Source: CAZJHX01 sp964545715
Lineage (GTDB): Bacteria > Myxococcota_A > UBA9042 > GCA-2863065
Direction: 5' to 3'
DNA length: 48,673 bases
NCBI GenBank assembly: GCA_964545715.1
Contig: CAZJHX010000080.1
Location: 1 to 48,673 of the forward strand
Below the pieces are notes generated by a model, which worked only from the letters and a program-made list of their open reading frames with translations, made no database searches and had not been told where the DNA came from. Shown here piece by piece: positions 1-9,692 of the stretch (the stretch's first letter is position 1; each line of letters opens with the position of its first letter). The translations under genes were made by a program, and so were the position numbers.

Positions 1-257
1 GGGGGGGGGGGGGGCGTAGCGTGGGGTGGCGCGGGGTCTGCGGGGGGTGTTGGAGCGGGCGTTGGCTGGTTGGGGGCTGGGGGGGTGACGGCGGGGGGGG
101 CGGGCTCGGAGTCGTCGGGCGACCCCCAGAAATAGTCGGCGTATCCCGAGGGCGCGTTCGGCGCAGGCAATGTCGAGGGTTGCTCCACGGTCGGGCTGCA
201 CGCCCCCACAGACCACACGAAGAACCCGCCAACCAACAACAACAACATCCGCTTCAT
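1..257 (-). CDS. Proline-rich lipoprotein, 3' end outside window
   Basis: Partial gene running off the left edge; 85 codons are visible with no stop. It starts at an ATG 6 nt after a GGAG ribosome site. The N-terminus is MKRMLLLLVGGFFVWSVGAC: two basic residues, a hydrophobic stretch and a lipobox with Cys20, so it should be exported and lipidated. Ser follows the Cys, which by the usual rule favours the outer membrane. After about residue 50 the chain becomes very rich in Pro, Ala and Thr, a typical flexible linker. The terminal run of G would encode further Pro if real. It lies 82 bp downstream of two coupled small membrane-protein genes on the same strand. No functional domain is visible, so its role is unknown. 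Confidence 0.72.
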   Translation of the reverse strand, partial: MKRMLLLLVGGFFVWSVGACSPTVEQPSTLPAPNAPSGYADYFWGSPDDSEPAPPAVTPPAPNQPTPAPTPPADPAPPHATPPPP

Positions 258-339
258 CACAGTCTCCAGCACGCGTTGGCGGGCACAGGCTATCACCTGG
301 TCGGCGCAACTACCAGACCGTTCGTTCTGCAGATGAACT

Positions 340-795
340 TCAGAGCCCGAGGGAGGCGCCGAGATCGCGGTAGCTGGCCACGATTACGCCGATCGTACCG
401 GCGGCCAGCGCGCTGAAAGAGGCGATGAGAAACAGGGTGCCGGCGGCCGCTCGTGCAACCGGCTGCTCGGGTGACCAGTGGACAAGCGCGGCGCCGGCGG
501 TGGCTGCCACCAGCGTGAACCAGCCGACCGCCTCTTTGATCTCGAACCAAAGGGTGTGCAGCGACGCGTGATTGTCCAGCAGCCACGGCTTGACCGTCTG
601 GCGATACTCCAGATAAGCGCCCCAGCCGGCGACGACGCTGACGAGTGTGAGCAGCCAGGCGAGCTGACAGCTGAGAACGATGCGGGGTGACGGCCGCTTG
701 TCGGCGCGCAGCGTGATCGCGGGATGGAGCAAGGCCGCCAGCGCCAGGACACCCAGCACCCCGTGCAGCTTCTGAAGTAGCGCGGCGATGTTCAC
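340..795 (-). CDS. Four-helix integral membrane protein
   Basis: 151-residue protein starting at a GTG that overlaps the TGA of the upstream gene (GTGA, 4 bp), which suggests translational coupling. Hydrophobic segments lie at about residues 9-27, 40-58, 88-107 and 116-138. His residues recur close to the membrane faces (LHGVLG, LLHPAI, NHASLH, VHWSP). This resembles small heme- or metal-associated membrane proteins, but that is only inference because no diagnostic motif is present. I do not recognise the family. It is probably expressed together with the 74-residue membrane protein encoded just before it. Confidence 0.7.
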   Translation of the reverse strand: MNIAALLQKLHGVLGVLALAALLHPAITLRADKRPSPRIVLSCQLAWLLTLVSVVAGWGAYLEYRQTVKPWLLDNHASLHTLWFEIKEAVGWFTLVAATAGAALVHWSPEQPVARAAAGTLFLIASFSALAAGTIGVIVASYRDLGASLGL

Positions 796-1016
796 AGCTG
801 GACCACCCACAGGACGACAGCCACTCCCCAGGCCGGCCACAGCGCCGCAGCGAGGCGGGCATCCGAGACACGTAGCGGCTGCGTGCCGATCCCGGCTACG
901 ACGCCCACGACGGTGCTGACGAGGACTCGAACGAAGTAGCCGCCCCACGGTGATACGGCGAACGCGATGGGCGCGATCAGCGCAAAAGCCAGCCAGAATC
1001 GGGTGTTGCGAGGCAT
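792..1016 (-). CDS. Small two-helix membrane protein
   Basis: 74-residue protein MPRNTRFWLAFALIAPIAFA onward, with two predicted membrane helices at about residues 7-22 and 28-44 and a third hydrophobic stretch at the C-terminus (about 56-73). The stop codon overlaps the GTG start of the following membrane-protein gene, so the two are probably translated as a pair and may form a complex. No Shine-Dalgarno sequence precedes the ATG. A strong hairpin lies about 30 bp upstream, between this gene and glnS. Its function is unknown. Confidence 0.65.
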   Translation of the reverse strand: MPRNTRFWLAFALIAPIAFAVSPWGGYFVRVLVSTVVGVVAGIGTQPLRVSDARLAAALWPAWGVAVVLWVVQL

Positions 1017-1045
1017 TTGCTGAGGAGTCTACAGGAGAAGTATGA

Positions 1046-1077
1046 GGATCCGCTGCAGAGCGATCTGCAGCGGATCC
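1046..1077 (-). terminator. 14-bp perfect hairpin downstream of glnS
   Basis: GGATCCGCTGCAGA pairs perfectly with TCTGCAGCGGATCC around a 4-nt loop. On the minus strand it lies 95 nt past the glnS stop and is followed by a mildly T-rich stretch (TCATACTTCTCC), not a clean U-tract. It could terminate the glnS transcript, or act as a processing or stability hairpin before the small membrane-protein genes. The stem is seen directly; its role is inferred. Confidence 0.55.
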
Positions 1078-1171
1078 CGCCGTGGCCGGTTGTAGTCTTC
1101 CTGGGTGGCCCCAGTTGGTCCGGACAGGTCGTCGTTCCGCAGATCAGCGTACCGATCGAAGGCCCAGCGCG

Positions 1172-3397
<2,226 letters not shown>

Positions 3398-3454
3398 GAG
3401 CGGAGGTTACCACCACATAACTACGCAAAGTATGCGCACGTTCGTACTTTACAG

Positions 3455-3469
3455 TGACAACTTTTGTCA
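3455..3469. promoter_or_regulatory. Palindromic operator candidate upstream of glnS
   Basis: TGACAA and TTGTCA are separated by CTT, giving a 15-bp inverted repeat 58-72 bp upstream of the glnS start. It sits in a locally AT-richer stretch of the 307-bp gap between glnS and the divergent hydrolase gene. On the minus strand the TTGTCA half resembles a -35 element, but the nearest -10-like word (CATACT, at 3429-3434) is 20 bp away, longer than the usual spacing. It may be a repressor site or part of the glnS promoter. Confidence 0.35.
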
Positions 3470-3534
3470 GGGCGGGTTCGGGGGTCGTCTTGGGCACTCA
3501 AGCGCAGCACAGCGTTTATGGCGAATGTGGCCGT

Positions 3535-3550
3535 TTGGCACGCCCAATGC
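3535..3550 (+). promoter_or_regulatory. Sigma-54 (RpoN) promoter candidate
   Basis: TTGGCACGCCCAATGC fits the RpoN consensus (TTGGCACG-N4-TTGC) in every position but one. The GG at -24 (3537-3538) and GC at -12 (3549-3550) are exactly 10 nt apart. It reads towards the lipoprotein hydrolase, so transcription would start near 3561 and leave a leader of about 140 nt. The window also encodes an RpoN activator (25332-26954). The rest of the 3398-3704 gap holds an operator-like palindrome and a hairpin and no gene I can support. Confidence 0.55.
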
Positions 3551-3639
3551 ATTTACAGTGGACAGCATTGCTCGCAGGCCGATCTCGACCACCGGCCGTA
3601 GCGCGACCAATGCTGGCCTTCGTGCCGCCATGAGGAGGG

Positions 3640-3671
3640 GGGACCCTCAGCAACCCCAAGCTGAGGGTCCC
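3640..3671 (+). promoter_or_regulatory. 12-bp leader hairpin before the hydrolase gene
   Basis: GGGACCCTCAGC and GCTGAGGGTCCC form a perfect stem with an 8-nt loop (AACCCCAA), 33 bp before the ATG. A purine-rich AGGAGGGGGG abuts and enters the left arm. There is no U-tract, so simple termination is unlikely. A structured 5' leader that affects translation or mRNA stability is possible. Confidence 0.45.
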
Positions 3672-3704
3672 TTGCGTCCCGCCGATCGCGTAGTATCCCC
3701 AGTC

Positions 3705-6548
3705 ATGAGAGTTGTAGTGGTGTTGCTCTGTGCCGTGATGGCCGGGTGTTTCAGCGAAGCGCCGAGCGGGCTGGCGGTGGCCGGCGCCGGCGAGGGTCCG
3801 GCGGTTGTCTACGATCCCACGCGACAACCCGAGCCGGAGGTGCCGTTTCCCAACGACCTGGCGACGCGCTTCGACCCGACGAGTCGGACCGGCAGGCGGC
3901 TGAACCTGGCCGAGCACTCGCCGTTGGAGTCCGAGGCCAAGCTCCGCCGGCAGCTGAATCGGCTGGACGGCTTCAGCGTGGTCGGCGCGATCACGGTGCC
4001 GTTTGATGCGCCGTTGGATCTGAGCTCGGTGACGGCGGACTCGATCAAGGTGTACGACGTGACGCCGTTGTCTGATGAGTTTGGCCGCGAGGTGCCGTTG
4101 GACCTGTATGCCGAGGCGTTTCCGCCGTACTTCGAACCGCGGCGAGTGTTTCCGTTCGAGGCGTTTGCGGACCTGCCGGACCTGCTGTTCGGGCCGGACA
4201 ACGAGGTCGATGGAGAGCGCGTCTTTCATTATGAGGTAGAGACCAACACGCTGATCGTGCGTCCCCTGCTGCCCCTGCGACCGATGACGACGTATGCGGT
4301 GGTGCTGACGGACAAGCTGGTGGGTCTGAACGGGGAGCCCGTGCGGTCGCCGTTCGGCTTTATCAACCACGCGGCGCAGACCCAGGCGCTGGAGCCGGTG
4401 CCGGCGCTGGTGCCGGGAGGCTTGGAGTCCATCGCGTTTGCGTGGACGTTTACGACGCGATCGGTGACCGACGACGTGATGGCGCTGCGTGACGGGCTGA
4501 ACGGCGAGGGGCCTCTGGCGTGGCTGGCTGAGCTCTACAAGCCGGGGTTTGCGTCGTTCAAGTACACGGATGTGGAGAACGATGGGGACGGCTCGGTGGA
4601 GGGGCTGCCGGCGGATCCGCGCGACCATCAGTACACGCTGAAGCCGCTGGCGATCCCGAAGCTGCTGGGCGCGCTGGCGCTGGCGCTGCCGGAGTTTGGC
4701 AAGATCGACTTCTCGGGCGTCGATTATGTGGTGTTTGGGAAGGTGGCGGCGCCGGATTTCCGGGGAGACGACGGGACGATCTGGGTGCGTGGGGACCAGG
4801 TGGATCACAAGGCGGCCGAGGTGACGTTTGTGATCTCGGTGCCGGAGACCACGGCCGAGCACAAGCCGCCGTTCCCGGTGATTTTGTACAACCACGGTGC
4901 CCGAACATCGCGCTTTGAGCTGCTGCTGGTCTGCTCGGCCATGGCCAAGGGTGGCATCGCGATGATCGGAGTGGACGCGGCGGGGCACGGTCCGTTTGGC
5001 GGAGACCTGCCGGCGCTGATCGAGCGAGAGGGCGCGGACTATGCGCGGGAGGTGCTGGCGGCGGTGGTCGGGGCCGTGGCGACCAGCTTTCTGGGTGAGG
5101 ACTACAGCTACGACGGCAAGGTGCTCAGGGAGATCTTCGAGGACCTGAAGGCAAACGGGCTGTTCGAGGCGCTGTTTGTGGAGGGGCGGGCGACGGATCT
5201 GGACGGCGACGGCGTGCTGCTGAGCGGTGACGGCTACTTCCTGGCCAATCCGTTTGAGCTGAGCTCCAACGCGGTGCAGACGATGATGGACAACCTGTCG
5301 GTGTTGCGGCTGCTGCGGTCGTTTGGAGAGGTGCCGAACGCGATTGAGAATCCGCCGACGGCGGATGAGGGCCTGCTGCTGAAGAGCATGATGGCGGGCG
5401 ACTTTGACGCGGATGGCGTGCTGGACATCGGGGGGCCGGACAACACGTATTTTGCGATGGGGACGTCGCTTGGAGGCTTTCATACGTCGCTGCTGCTGGC
5501 GGTCGCGCCCGAGATCCGGACCGGGGTGCCGATCGTGTCGGGTGGCGGGTTTACGGATGTGCTGGTCCGCACCGACCTGGCGGACGCGGTCGACGCCATT
5601 CTGGCGGAGCCGCTGGGTCCGGCCGTGGTGGGCTGCCCGGTGGGGGAGACGCCGACCGAGGCTGCGCTGACGTGGAACAACTGGTCGCTGAAGTGCCGCA
5701 ACGACACGACGATCGCGTCGGGCGAGGCCAGCTCGGGGCTCCCGCGGGTGCCGTTGGTGCCGGGCGGGACGGTGGAGCTGACCAACGAGCGGCTGTTGGT
5801 GGAGGGCGGACAGGCGCATCTGGAGGACGCGGTTCACACCAGCGACATCACAGACAGCGGCGCCTTCAGCGTCACGGTGGCGGCGGACGTGGGCGACCCG
5901 CTGGTACTGGTGCTGCGTGATGAGGGTGGGGCACAGGTGCACCGTGTGGCGTTTGAGGCGCTGCGTGAGGGCCTGGGCCGCATTCGAAACACACCGAGAC
6001 TGCGACGGACGATTCAGCTGGCGCAAACGGCGATGGACTTTGGCGATCCGCTGGCATACGCCCGGCATCTGATTCGTAACCCGCTGGGCAAGGCGCCGAA
6101 AAACGTGCTGCACATCGCGGATATCGGGGACACCACGGTGCCGTTTGCCACGATGGTGGCCTTTGATCGGGCTGTGGGGCTGCTGGGGTTGGATGACGAG
6201 ACGGCGATCTCGGTCACACAGGCGTTTATCGATCACGACGCGTTCAGTGGCGAGAAGCCGTTCTGGGATATCGACTACCTGCAGAAGGATGTGGAGGGCA
6301 GCGTGGGTGACGGCATCGGACCTCTGCCACCGATCGAGACCCAGAGCGGCGTGTCGGCGGTGCGGTATCCGGCGACCGGGGACCACGAATACATCGCGCT
6401 GCCGGCGCCGGAATCGGAGTTCGATTGGTCGTCGTACTCGCGCAACCAGATCCTGCGCTTTTTGATGACCAACGGCGCGGAGGTGCGCGACGACCTGTGC
6501 CTGGAAGACGGGTCGTGCGACTTTCTCCCTCAGCCCGCTACTGAATAG
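3705..6548 (+). CDS. Large lipoprotein alpha/beta hydrolase (bacterial lipase type)
   Basis: 947-residue exported lipoprotein. The signal is MRVVVVLLCAVMAGC with Cys15. Residues 30-250 resemble the N-terminal domain of bacterial virulence-factor lipases (VPFPNDLATRFDPTSRTGRR; later FAWTFTTRS). An alpha/beta-hydrolase core follows: an oxyanion-type PVILYNHGA and a nucleophile elbow GTSLGG with Ser near 587. ADIGDTTVPFATMV is a likely acid-residue segment, and a catalytic His is probably among the last 120 residues. Acidic loops such as NDGDGS, DLDGDG and DFDADGV look like calcium sites. It should hydrolyse esters at the cell surface; the substrate is unknown. I chose the ATG directly before the signal peptide, although no ribosome site is obvious. 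An in-frame ATG 25 codons upstream would bury the signal. Its 3' end overlaps the convergent gene by 11 bp. Confidence 0.8.
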   Translation: MRVVVVLLCAVMAGCFSEAPSGLAVAGAGEGPAVVYDPTRQPEPEVPFPNDLATRFDPTSRTGRRLNLAEHSPLESEAKLRRQLNRLDGFSVVGAITVPFDAPLDLSSVTADSIKVYDVTPLSDEFGREVPLDLYAEAFPPYFEPRRVFPFEAFADLPDLLFGPDNEVDGERVFHYEVETNTLIVRPLLPLRPMTTYAVVLTDKLVGLNGEPVRSPFGFINHAAQTQALEPVPALVPGGLESIAFAWTFTTRSVTDDVMALRDGLNGEGPLAWLAELYKPGFASFKYTDVENDGDGSVEGLPADPRDHQYTLKPLAIPKLLGALALALPEFGKIDFSGVDYVVFGKVAAPDFRGDDGTIWVRGDQVDHKAAEVTFVISVPETTAEHKPPFPVILYNHGARTSRFELLLVCSAMAKGGIAMIGVDAAGHGPFGGDLPALIEREGADYAREVLAAVVGAVATSFLGEDYSYDGKVLREIFEDLKANGLFEALFVEGRATDLDGDGVLLSGDGYFLANPFELSSNAVQTMMDNLSVLRLLRSFGEVPNAIENPPTADEGLLLKSMMAGDFDADGVLDIGGPDNTYFAMGTSLGGFHTSLLLAVAPEIRTGVPIVSGGGFTDVLVRTDLADAVDAILAEPLGPAVVGCPVGETPTEAALTWNNWSLKCRNDTTIASGEASSGLPRVPLVPGGTVELTNERLLVEGGQAHLEDAVHTSDITDSGAFSVTVAADVGDPLVLVLRDEGGAQVHRVAFEALREGLGRIRNTPRLRRTIQLAQTAMDFGDPLAYARHLIRNPLGKAPKNVLHIADIGDTTVPFATMVAFDRAVGLLGLDDETAISVTQAFIDHDAFSGEKPFWDIDYLQKDVEGSVGDGIGPLPPIETQSGVSAVRYPATGDHEYIALPAPESEFDWSSYSRNQILRFLMTNGAEVRDDLCLEDGSCDFLPQPATE

Positions 6549-7245
6549 GTTTGGGCGGCAGGACGCGGAGCAACAGCAAGCGATAGCTGTTGGGGCCATG
6601 GTTGTGGACGTGCAGGTAGATGGGCGTGCCGACCTCGACGTCGAAGTCGATGGGGACCTGCTCGTCGAAGAACGCGTCGGGTGAGGGGATGGGCACCGTC
6701 TTCTCCCAGACGACCTTGTCGGCGATGCGAACGGCCAGGTGCGCCTCGGCCGCCTCGACGTTGATCTCGGGCGGAAACAGGGTCAGGTGCCAGAACGCGA
6801 CCTGCACCAGCGAGCCGGCCTCGAACGCCAGCAAGCTGGGCTGAGACGCCGTCATGTACAGGCAGAAGTCGGTGTCGATCTCGAAGGAGTCCTCGAAGAC
6901 GCGAAATCCGTCGCCGGAGGGGCACTCGGCCGTGTCCTCGGGGCGATCCTCGAAGGGATCGTCCTCGGCGGGCACGGGGACCCACATGGCGTGATCGATG
7001 ATGTCTTTGCCGCGCTCTTCGGGGGGATCCGGGATGTCAGGCGGCGCCGTGGTGTCGTCCGAATCGGGAGTGATCGGGGTGTCGGGCGGCGGTGCGGGGG
7101 TGTCGGGTGCCGGGGTATCGGGCGCGGCGATCTCGTCGGCGACGCCGGTCGTGCCGGTGGTTTCGGGGACTGGCGCAGAATCGGACGGGGTGTCCGAGCA
7201 GGAGACCAGAAGAGCAGCAGCGAGTAACAACTTCAGCGCGGTCAT
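6538..7245 (-). CDS. Lipoprotein with acidic linker, operon gene 4
   Basis: 235-residue exported lipoprotein with the signal MTALKLLLAAALLVSC (Cys16) and Ser at +2. Residues 20-75 are a Thr/Pro/Asp-rich linker (repeated DTPAP). The rest looks like a compact beta-rich domain with two Cys (AECPSG, DFCLYM) and a His-rich strand near the end (IYLHVHNHGPNSYRL). The His cluster could bind metal, but I do not recognise the family. Its ATG overlaps the TGA of the 816-residue Cys-repeat gene (ATGA), making it the last member of a four-gene coupled operon. It converges on, and overlaps by 11 bp, the hydrolase gene. Confidence 0.75.
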   Translation of the reverse strand: MTALKLLLAAALLVSCSDTPSDSAPVPETTGTTGVADEIAAPDTPAPDTPAPPPDTPITPDSDDTTAPPDIPDPPEERGKDIIDHAMWVPVPAEDDPFEDRPEDTAECPSGDGFRVFEDSFEIDTDFCLYMTASQPSLLAFEAGSLVQVAFWHLTLFPPEINVEAAEAHLAVRIADKVVWEKTVPIPSPDAFFDEQVPIDFDVEVGTPIYLHVHNHGPNSYRLLLLRVLPPKPIQ

Positions 7246-9692
7246 TTCAGGCCTACGATATGCCCCGCGATGCCCTCGAGCACAAGCCCGATCGACGCGG
7301 AATCCAGCGAGCCGTCGCCGTCACCGTCGATGTCGTTTTGGATCAGGATCTCGATGATCTGCTTGATCTGCCCTTTTTGGGGGAGGTCCTTTTCGTCGAT
7401 GGCGTCGATGCCGTCCAGCAGGGTCTGCTTGGGGACGGCGCCGGCCAGCAGGCCCGAAAACGAGGTGATCTGGCCGCCGTCGAGAGTGACCTCGCCGACG
7501 ATCTGGGCGTTGGAGACGATGACCTCCAGCGTGATGCCCTCGAGCGGGATGAAGATGGGAAAGACGTAGCCTTGACCGCCGGCGGTGAGGTCCTTGCCGT
7601 TTTTGATCTTGGCGTTGTCGAACGAGATGATCGGCACGCAGGTCGTCTCGTCGTAGGCGTCTTTGCCGTCGACCAGGTAGTCGCACACCGCCGTTTGAAC
7701 GTTGCAGCTGTCGCCTTTGACCTTTTTGCCGGGCAGGAAGTTCAGCGTGTAGAGCTGGCCGGTGTCTTTGAAGTCGACGTGCTCCAGCAACAGGATGATG
7801 CCGCCGTCGGCAAAGGCATCCTGCAGCGGCTGGTTGGCGAAGCTGCCGAACAAGGAGAGCTGGTTGTCGATGCCGGCGCTGCATTTGCCGGCGGGCGCGC
7901 AGGTGCCGGGGTCGCCGTCGACGTCCAGACCGCTGCCGGGCTGACCGTCGGGGCCGAATTGCAGGGCCGTCAGCTTGCCGACGGTGTCGCTGAAGTCGGG
8001 CAGGCAGCCGCAGTCGCTCTCGTCACCGATGCAGTCGCCGCCCACGCACGTGTCGCCAACGCTGCAGCTCAAGCCGTCGTCGCAGGGCCCGCCGATAGCC
8101 TGGTGTTGGCAGCCGGTGGTGGGATGACAGCTGTCGTTGGTGCACCCGTTGTCGTCGTCGCAGCTCTTGGGCTTGCCCTGGCAGCCTGAAGGTGTGCAGA
8201 CGGTGTCGACGGTGCAGGCGTTACCGTCGTTGCAGGCGCCGCTGAGCTGCTGATATTGGCAGCCGTCGATCGGGTGGCAGGAGTCCAGGGTGCAGGCCTC
8301 GCCGTCGCTGCATCCGAGCGGCTTGCCGACGCAGGTGCCGCCCACGCAGGCGTCGGCGGTCGTGCAGGCGTTGAGGTCGTCGCAGCCGCCGTCGTCAAAG
8401 GTGTGCTGGCAGCCGCCGAGCGCGTCGGAGCAGAGGTCGGTGGTGCAGTCGTTGGCGTCGTCGCAGTTCAGCGGGGGGCCCGAGCAGGTCAGCGCAGCGC
8501 ATTTGTCAGGTCCGGTGCACGGCTGCCCGTCGTCGCACGCGGCGGTGTTGGGCGTGTACTCGCACTCCGCCTTCTCTTCGTTGCACACGTCTGAGGTGCA
8601 CGGGTCCTGGTCGTCGCACAGACTGACGCCGCTGACGCAGCAGGTGCTGTCGACCAGCTCGTACAAGCAGCCCAGGTAGGGGTCGCACTTGTCGACGGTG
8701 CAGACGTTGCCGTCGTTGCAGTCCAGCGGCGCGCCGGAGTTGCACACCCCCTTCTGGCAGTAGTCGTCCACACTGCACTCCGTGCCGTCAGAGCACTTAC
8801 CGGACTTGGGCACAAACACGCACCCATCGGGCCCGCAGGCGTCGACGGTGCACTGCTCGCCGTCCTTGCAGACCAGCGGAATCAGGCTGGGCACGCACGC
8901 CCCCAGGTCGCAGAAGTCCTGCTGCGTGCAGGGGTTGCCGTCCTCGCACGGATCGAAGTTGGGCACCGACACGCACCCCGAAGCCGGCAGACACGCGTCG
9001 TCGGTGCACGCGTTGCCGTCGTCACACCCGACGACGCCAAAGTCGCACTGCCCGGCGCTGCAAACCCCGTCGGTCACGCAGCTGTCGTCCGCGCCACAGG
9101 GCGCCCCGTCGGCGGCCAGCGTCCACTCGGTCACGGACTCATCGGGATTGCAGCTGACGCACTTATTGTCGGGATGCGCATCGCCCGGTGCGTAACAGAC
9201 ATTGGCGATGAGACAGGTCCCGTCCTGGACCTCGAACATGCACCCGCCAAAGTCGTCGCAGAGATCGTCGGTGCACGGGCGCCCGTCGTCGCAGTCGCAG
9301 TTGGGGTCGCCGCCGGTGTCGCTGGTGTCCGGGTCGCCTGTGCCCGTGTCGCCGGTGCCCGTGTCGCCGGTGCCCGGGTCGCCGGTGCCTGGATCGCCTG
9401 TGTCCGTGTCGCCGGTGCCTGGATCGCCTGTGTCCGTGTCGCCTGTGTCCGTGTCGCTGGTGTCCGTGTCGCTGGTGTCCTCATCCCCCGATGAGCCTAC
9501 GGCGTCGACACCGTCCACCTCGGGCCCCCCCTTTGTTGTATTAAACGAATCGAGGTCGCCGTCCGCTCCGCTGGTGCCGCTCAGCACGCCGGTTCCGGAG
9601 TCGCCCGAGCAGCCGAGACCCAGCATCAGGCCCGCCAGCAGCGCCGCAACCGCCAGCAGCGTCGCGTAACCGGTCACTGAGCGAGCGATCAC
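7242..9692 (-). CDS. Cys-repeat surface lipoprotein, operon gene 3
   Basis: 816-residue lipoprotein with Cys28 in LMLGLGC. Residues 70-125 are a pentapeptide tandem repeat (TDTGD/PGTGD), a likely extended acidic spacer. Residues 131-568 carry many Cys-rich units of the form C-D-D-G-x-x-C-T-x-D-x-C-x-x-x-x-G-C, which should form disulfide-locked small modules outside the cell. The C-terminal domain (569-816) is different: beta-rich, with few Cys and an EF-hand-like DIDGDGDGSLDSASIGLVL that could bind calcium. It starts at a GTG that overlaps the TGA of the upstream gene (GTGA). Such Cys units are widespread in myxobacterial surface proteins and have no established function. An adhesive or structural role is my inference. 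Confidence 0.78.
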   Translation of the reverse strand: MIARSVTGYATLLAVAALLAGLMLGLGCSGDSGTGVLSGTSGADGDLDSFNTTKGGPEVDGVDAVGSSGDEDTSDTDTSDTDTGDTDTGDPGTGDTDTGDPGTGDPGTGDTGTGDTGTGDPDTSDTGGDPNCDCDDGRPCTDDLCDDFGGCMFEVQDGTCLIANVCYAPGDAHPDNKCVSCNPDESVTEWTLAADGAPCGADDSCVTDGVCSAGQCDFGVVGCDDGNACTDDACLPASGCVSVPNFDPCEDGNPCTQQDFCDLGACVPSLIPLVCKDGEQCTVDACGPDGCVFVPKSGKCSDGTECSVDDYCQKGVCNSGAPLDCNDGNVCTVDKCDPYLGCLYELVDSTCCVSGVSLCDDQDPCTSDVCNEEKAECEYTPNTAACDDGQPCTGPDKCAALTCSGPPLNCDDANDCTTDLCSDALGGCQHTFDDGGCDDLNACTTADACVGGTCVGKPLGCSDGEACTLDSCHPIDGCQYQQLSGACNDGNACTVDTVCTPSGCQGKPKSCDDDNGCTNDSCHPTTGCQHQAIGGPCDDGLSCSVGDTCVGGDCIGDESDCGCLPDFSDTVGKLTALQFGPDGQPGSGLDVDGDPGTCAPAGKCSAGIDNQLSLFGSFANQPLQDAFADGGIILLLEHVDFKDTGQLYTLNFLPGKKVKGDSCNVQTAVCDYLVDGKDAYDETTCVPIISFDNAKIKNGKDLTAGGQGYVFPIFIPLEGITLEVIVSNAQIVGEVTLDGGQITSFSGLLAGAVPKQTLLDGIDAIDEKDLPQKGQIKQIIEILIQNDIDGDGDGSLDSASIGLVLEGIAGHIVGLK
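9316..9480 (-). repeat. 15-nt tandem repeat coding for T/P-x-x-G-D
   Basis: About eleven 15-nt units (GTGTCGCCGGTGCCC and variants on the plus strand) in frame within the 816-residue lipoprotein. They encode five-residue Asp/Thr/Gly units. Because the unit is a multiple of three, copy number could change by slippage without breaking the frame. Confidence 0.7.

Noticed and set aside
3516..6599. 1027-codon open frame on the minus strand opposite the hydrolase gene
   Set aside because: It is a shadow of GC-biased codons: Arg/His/Gln-rich translation, no domain, no ribosome site. The plus-strand gene has signal peptide and catalytic motifs.
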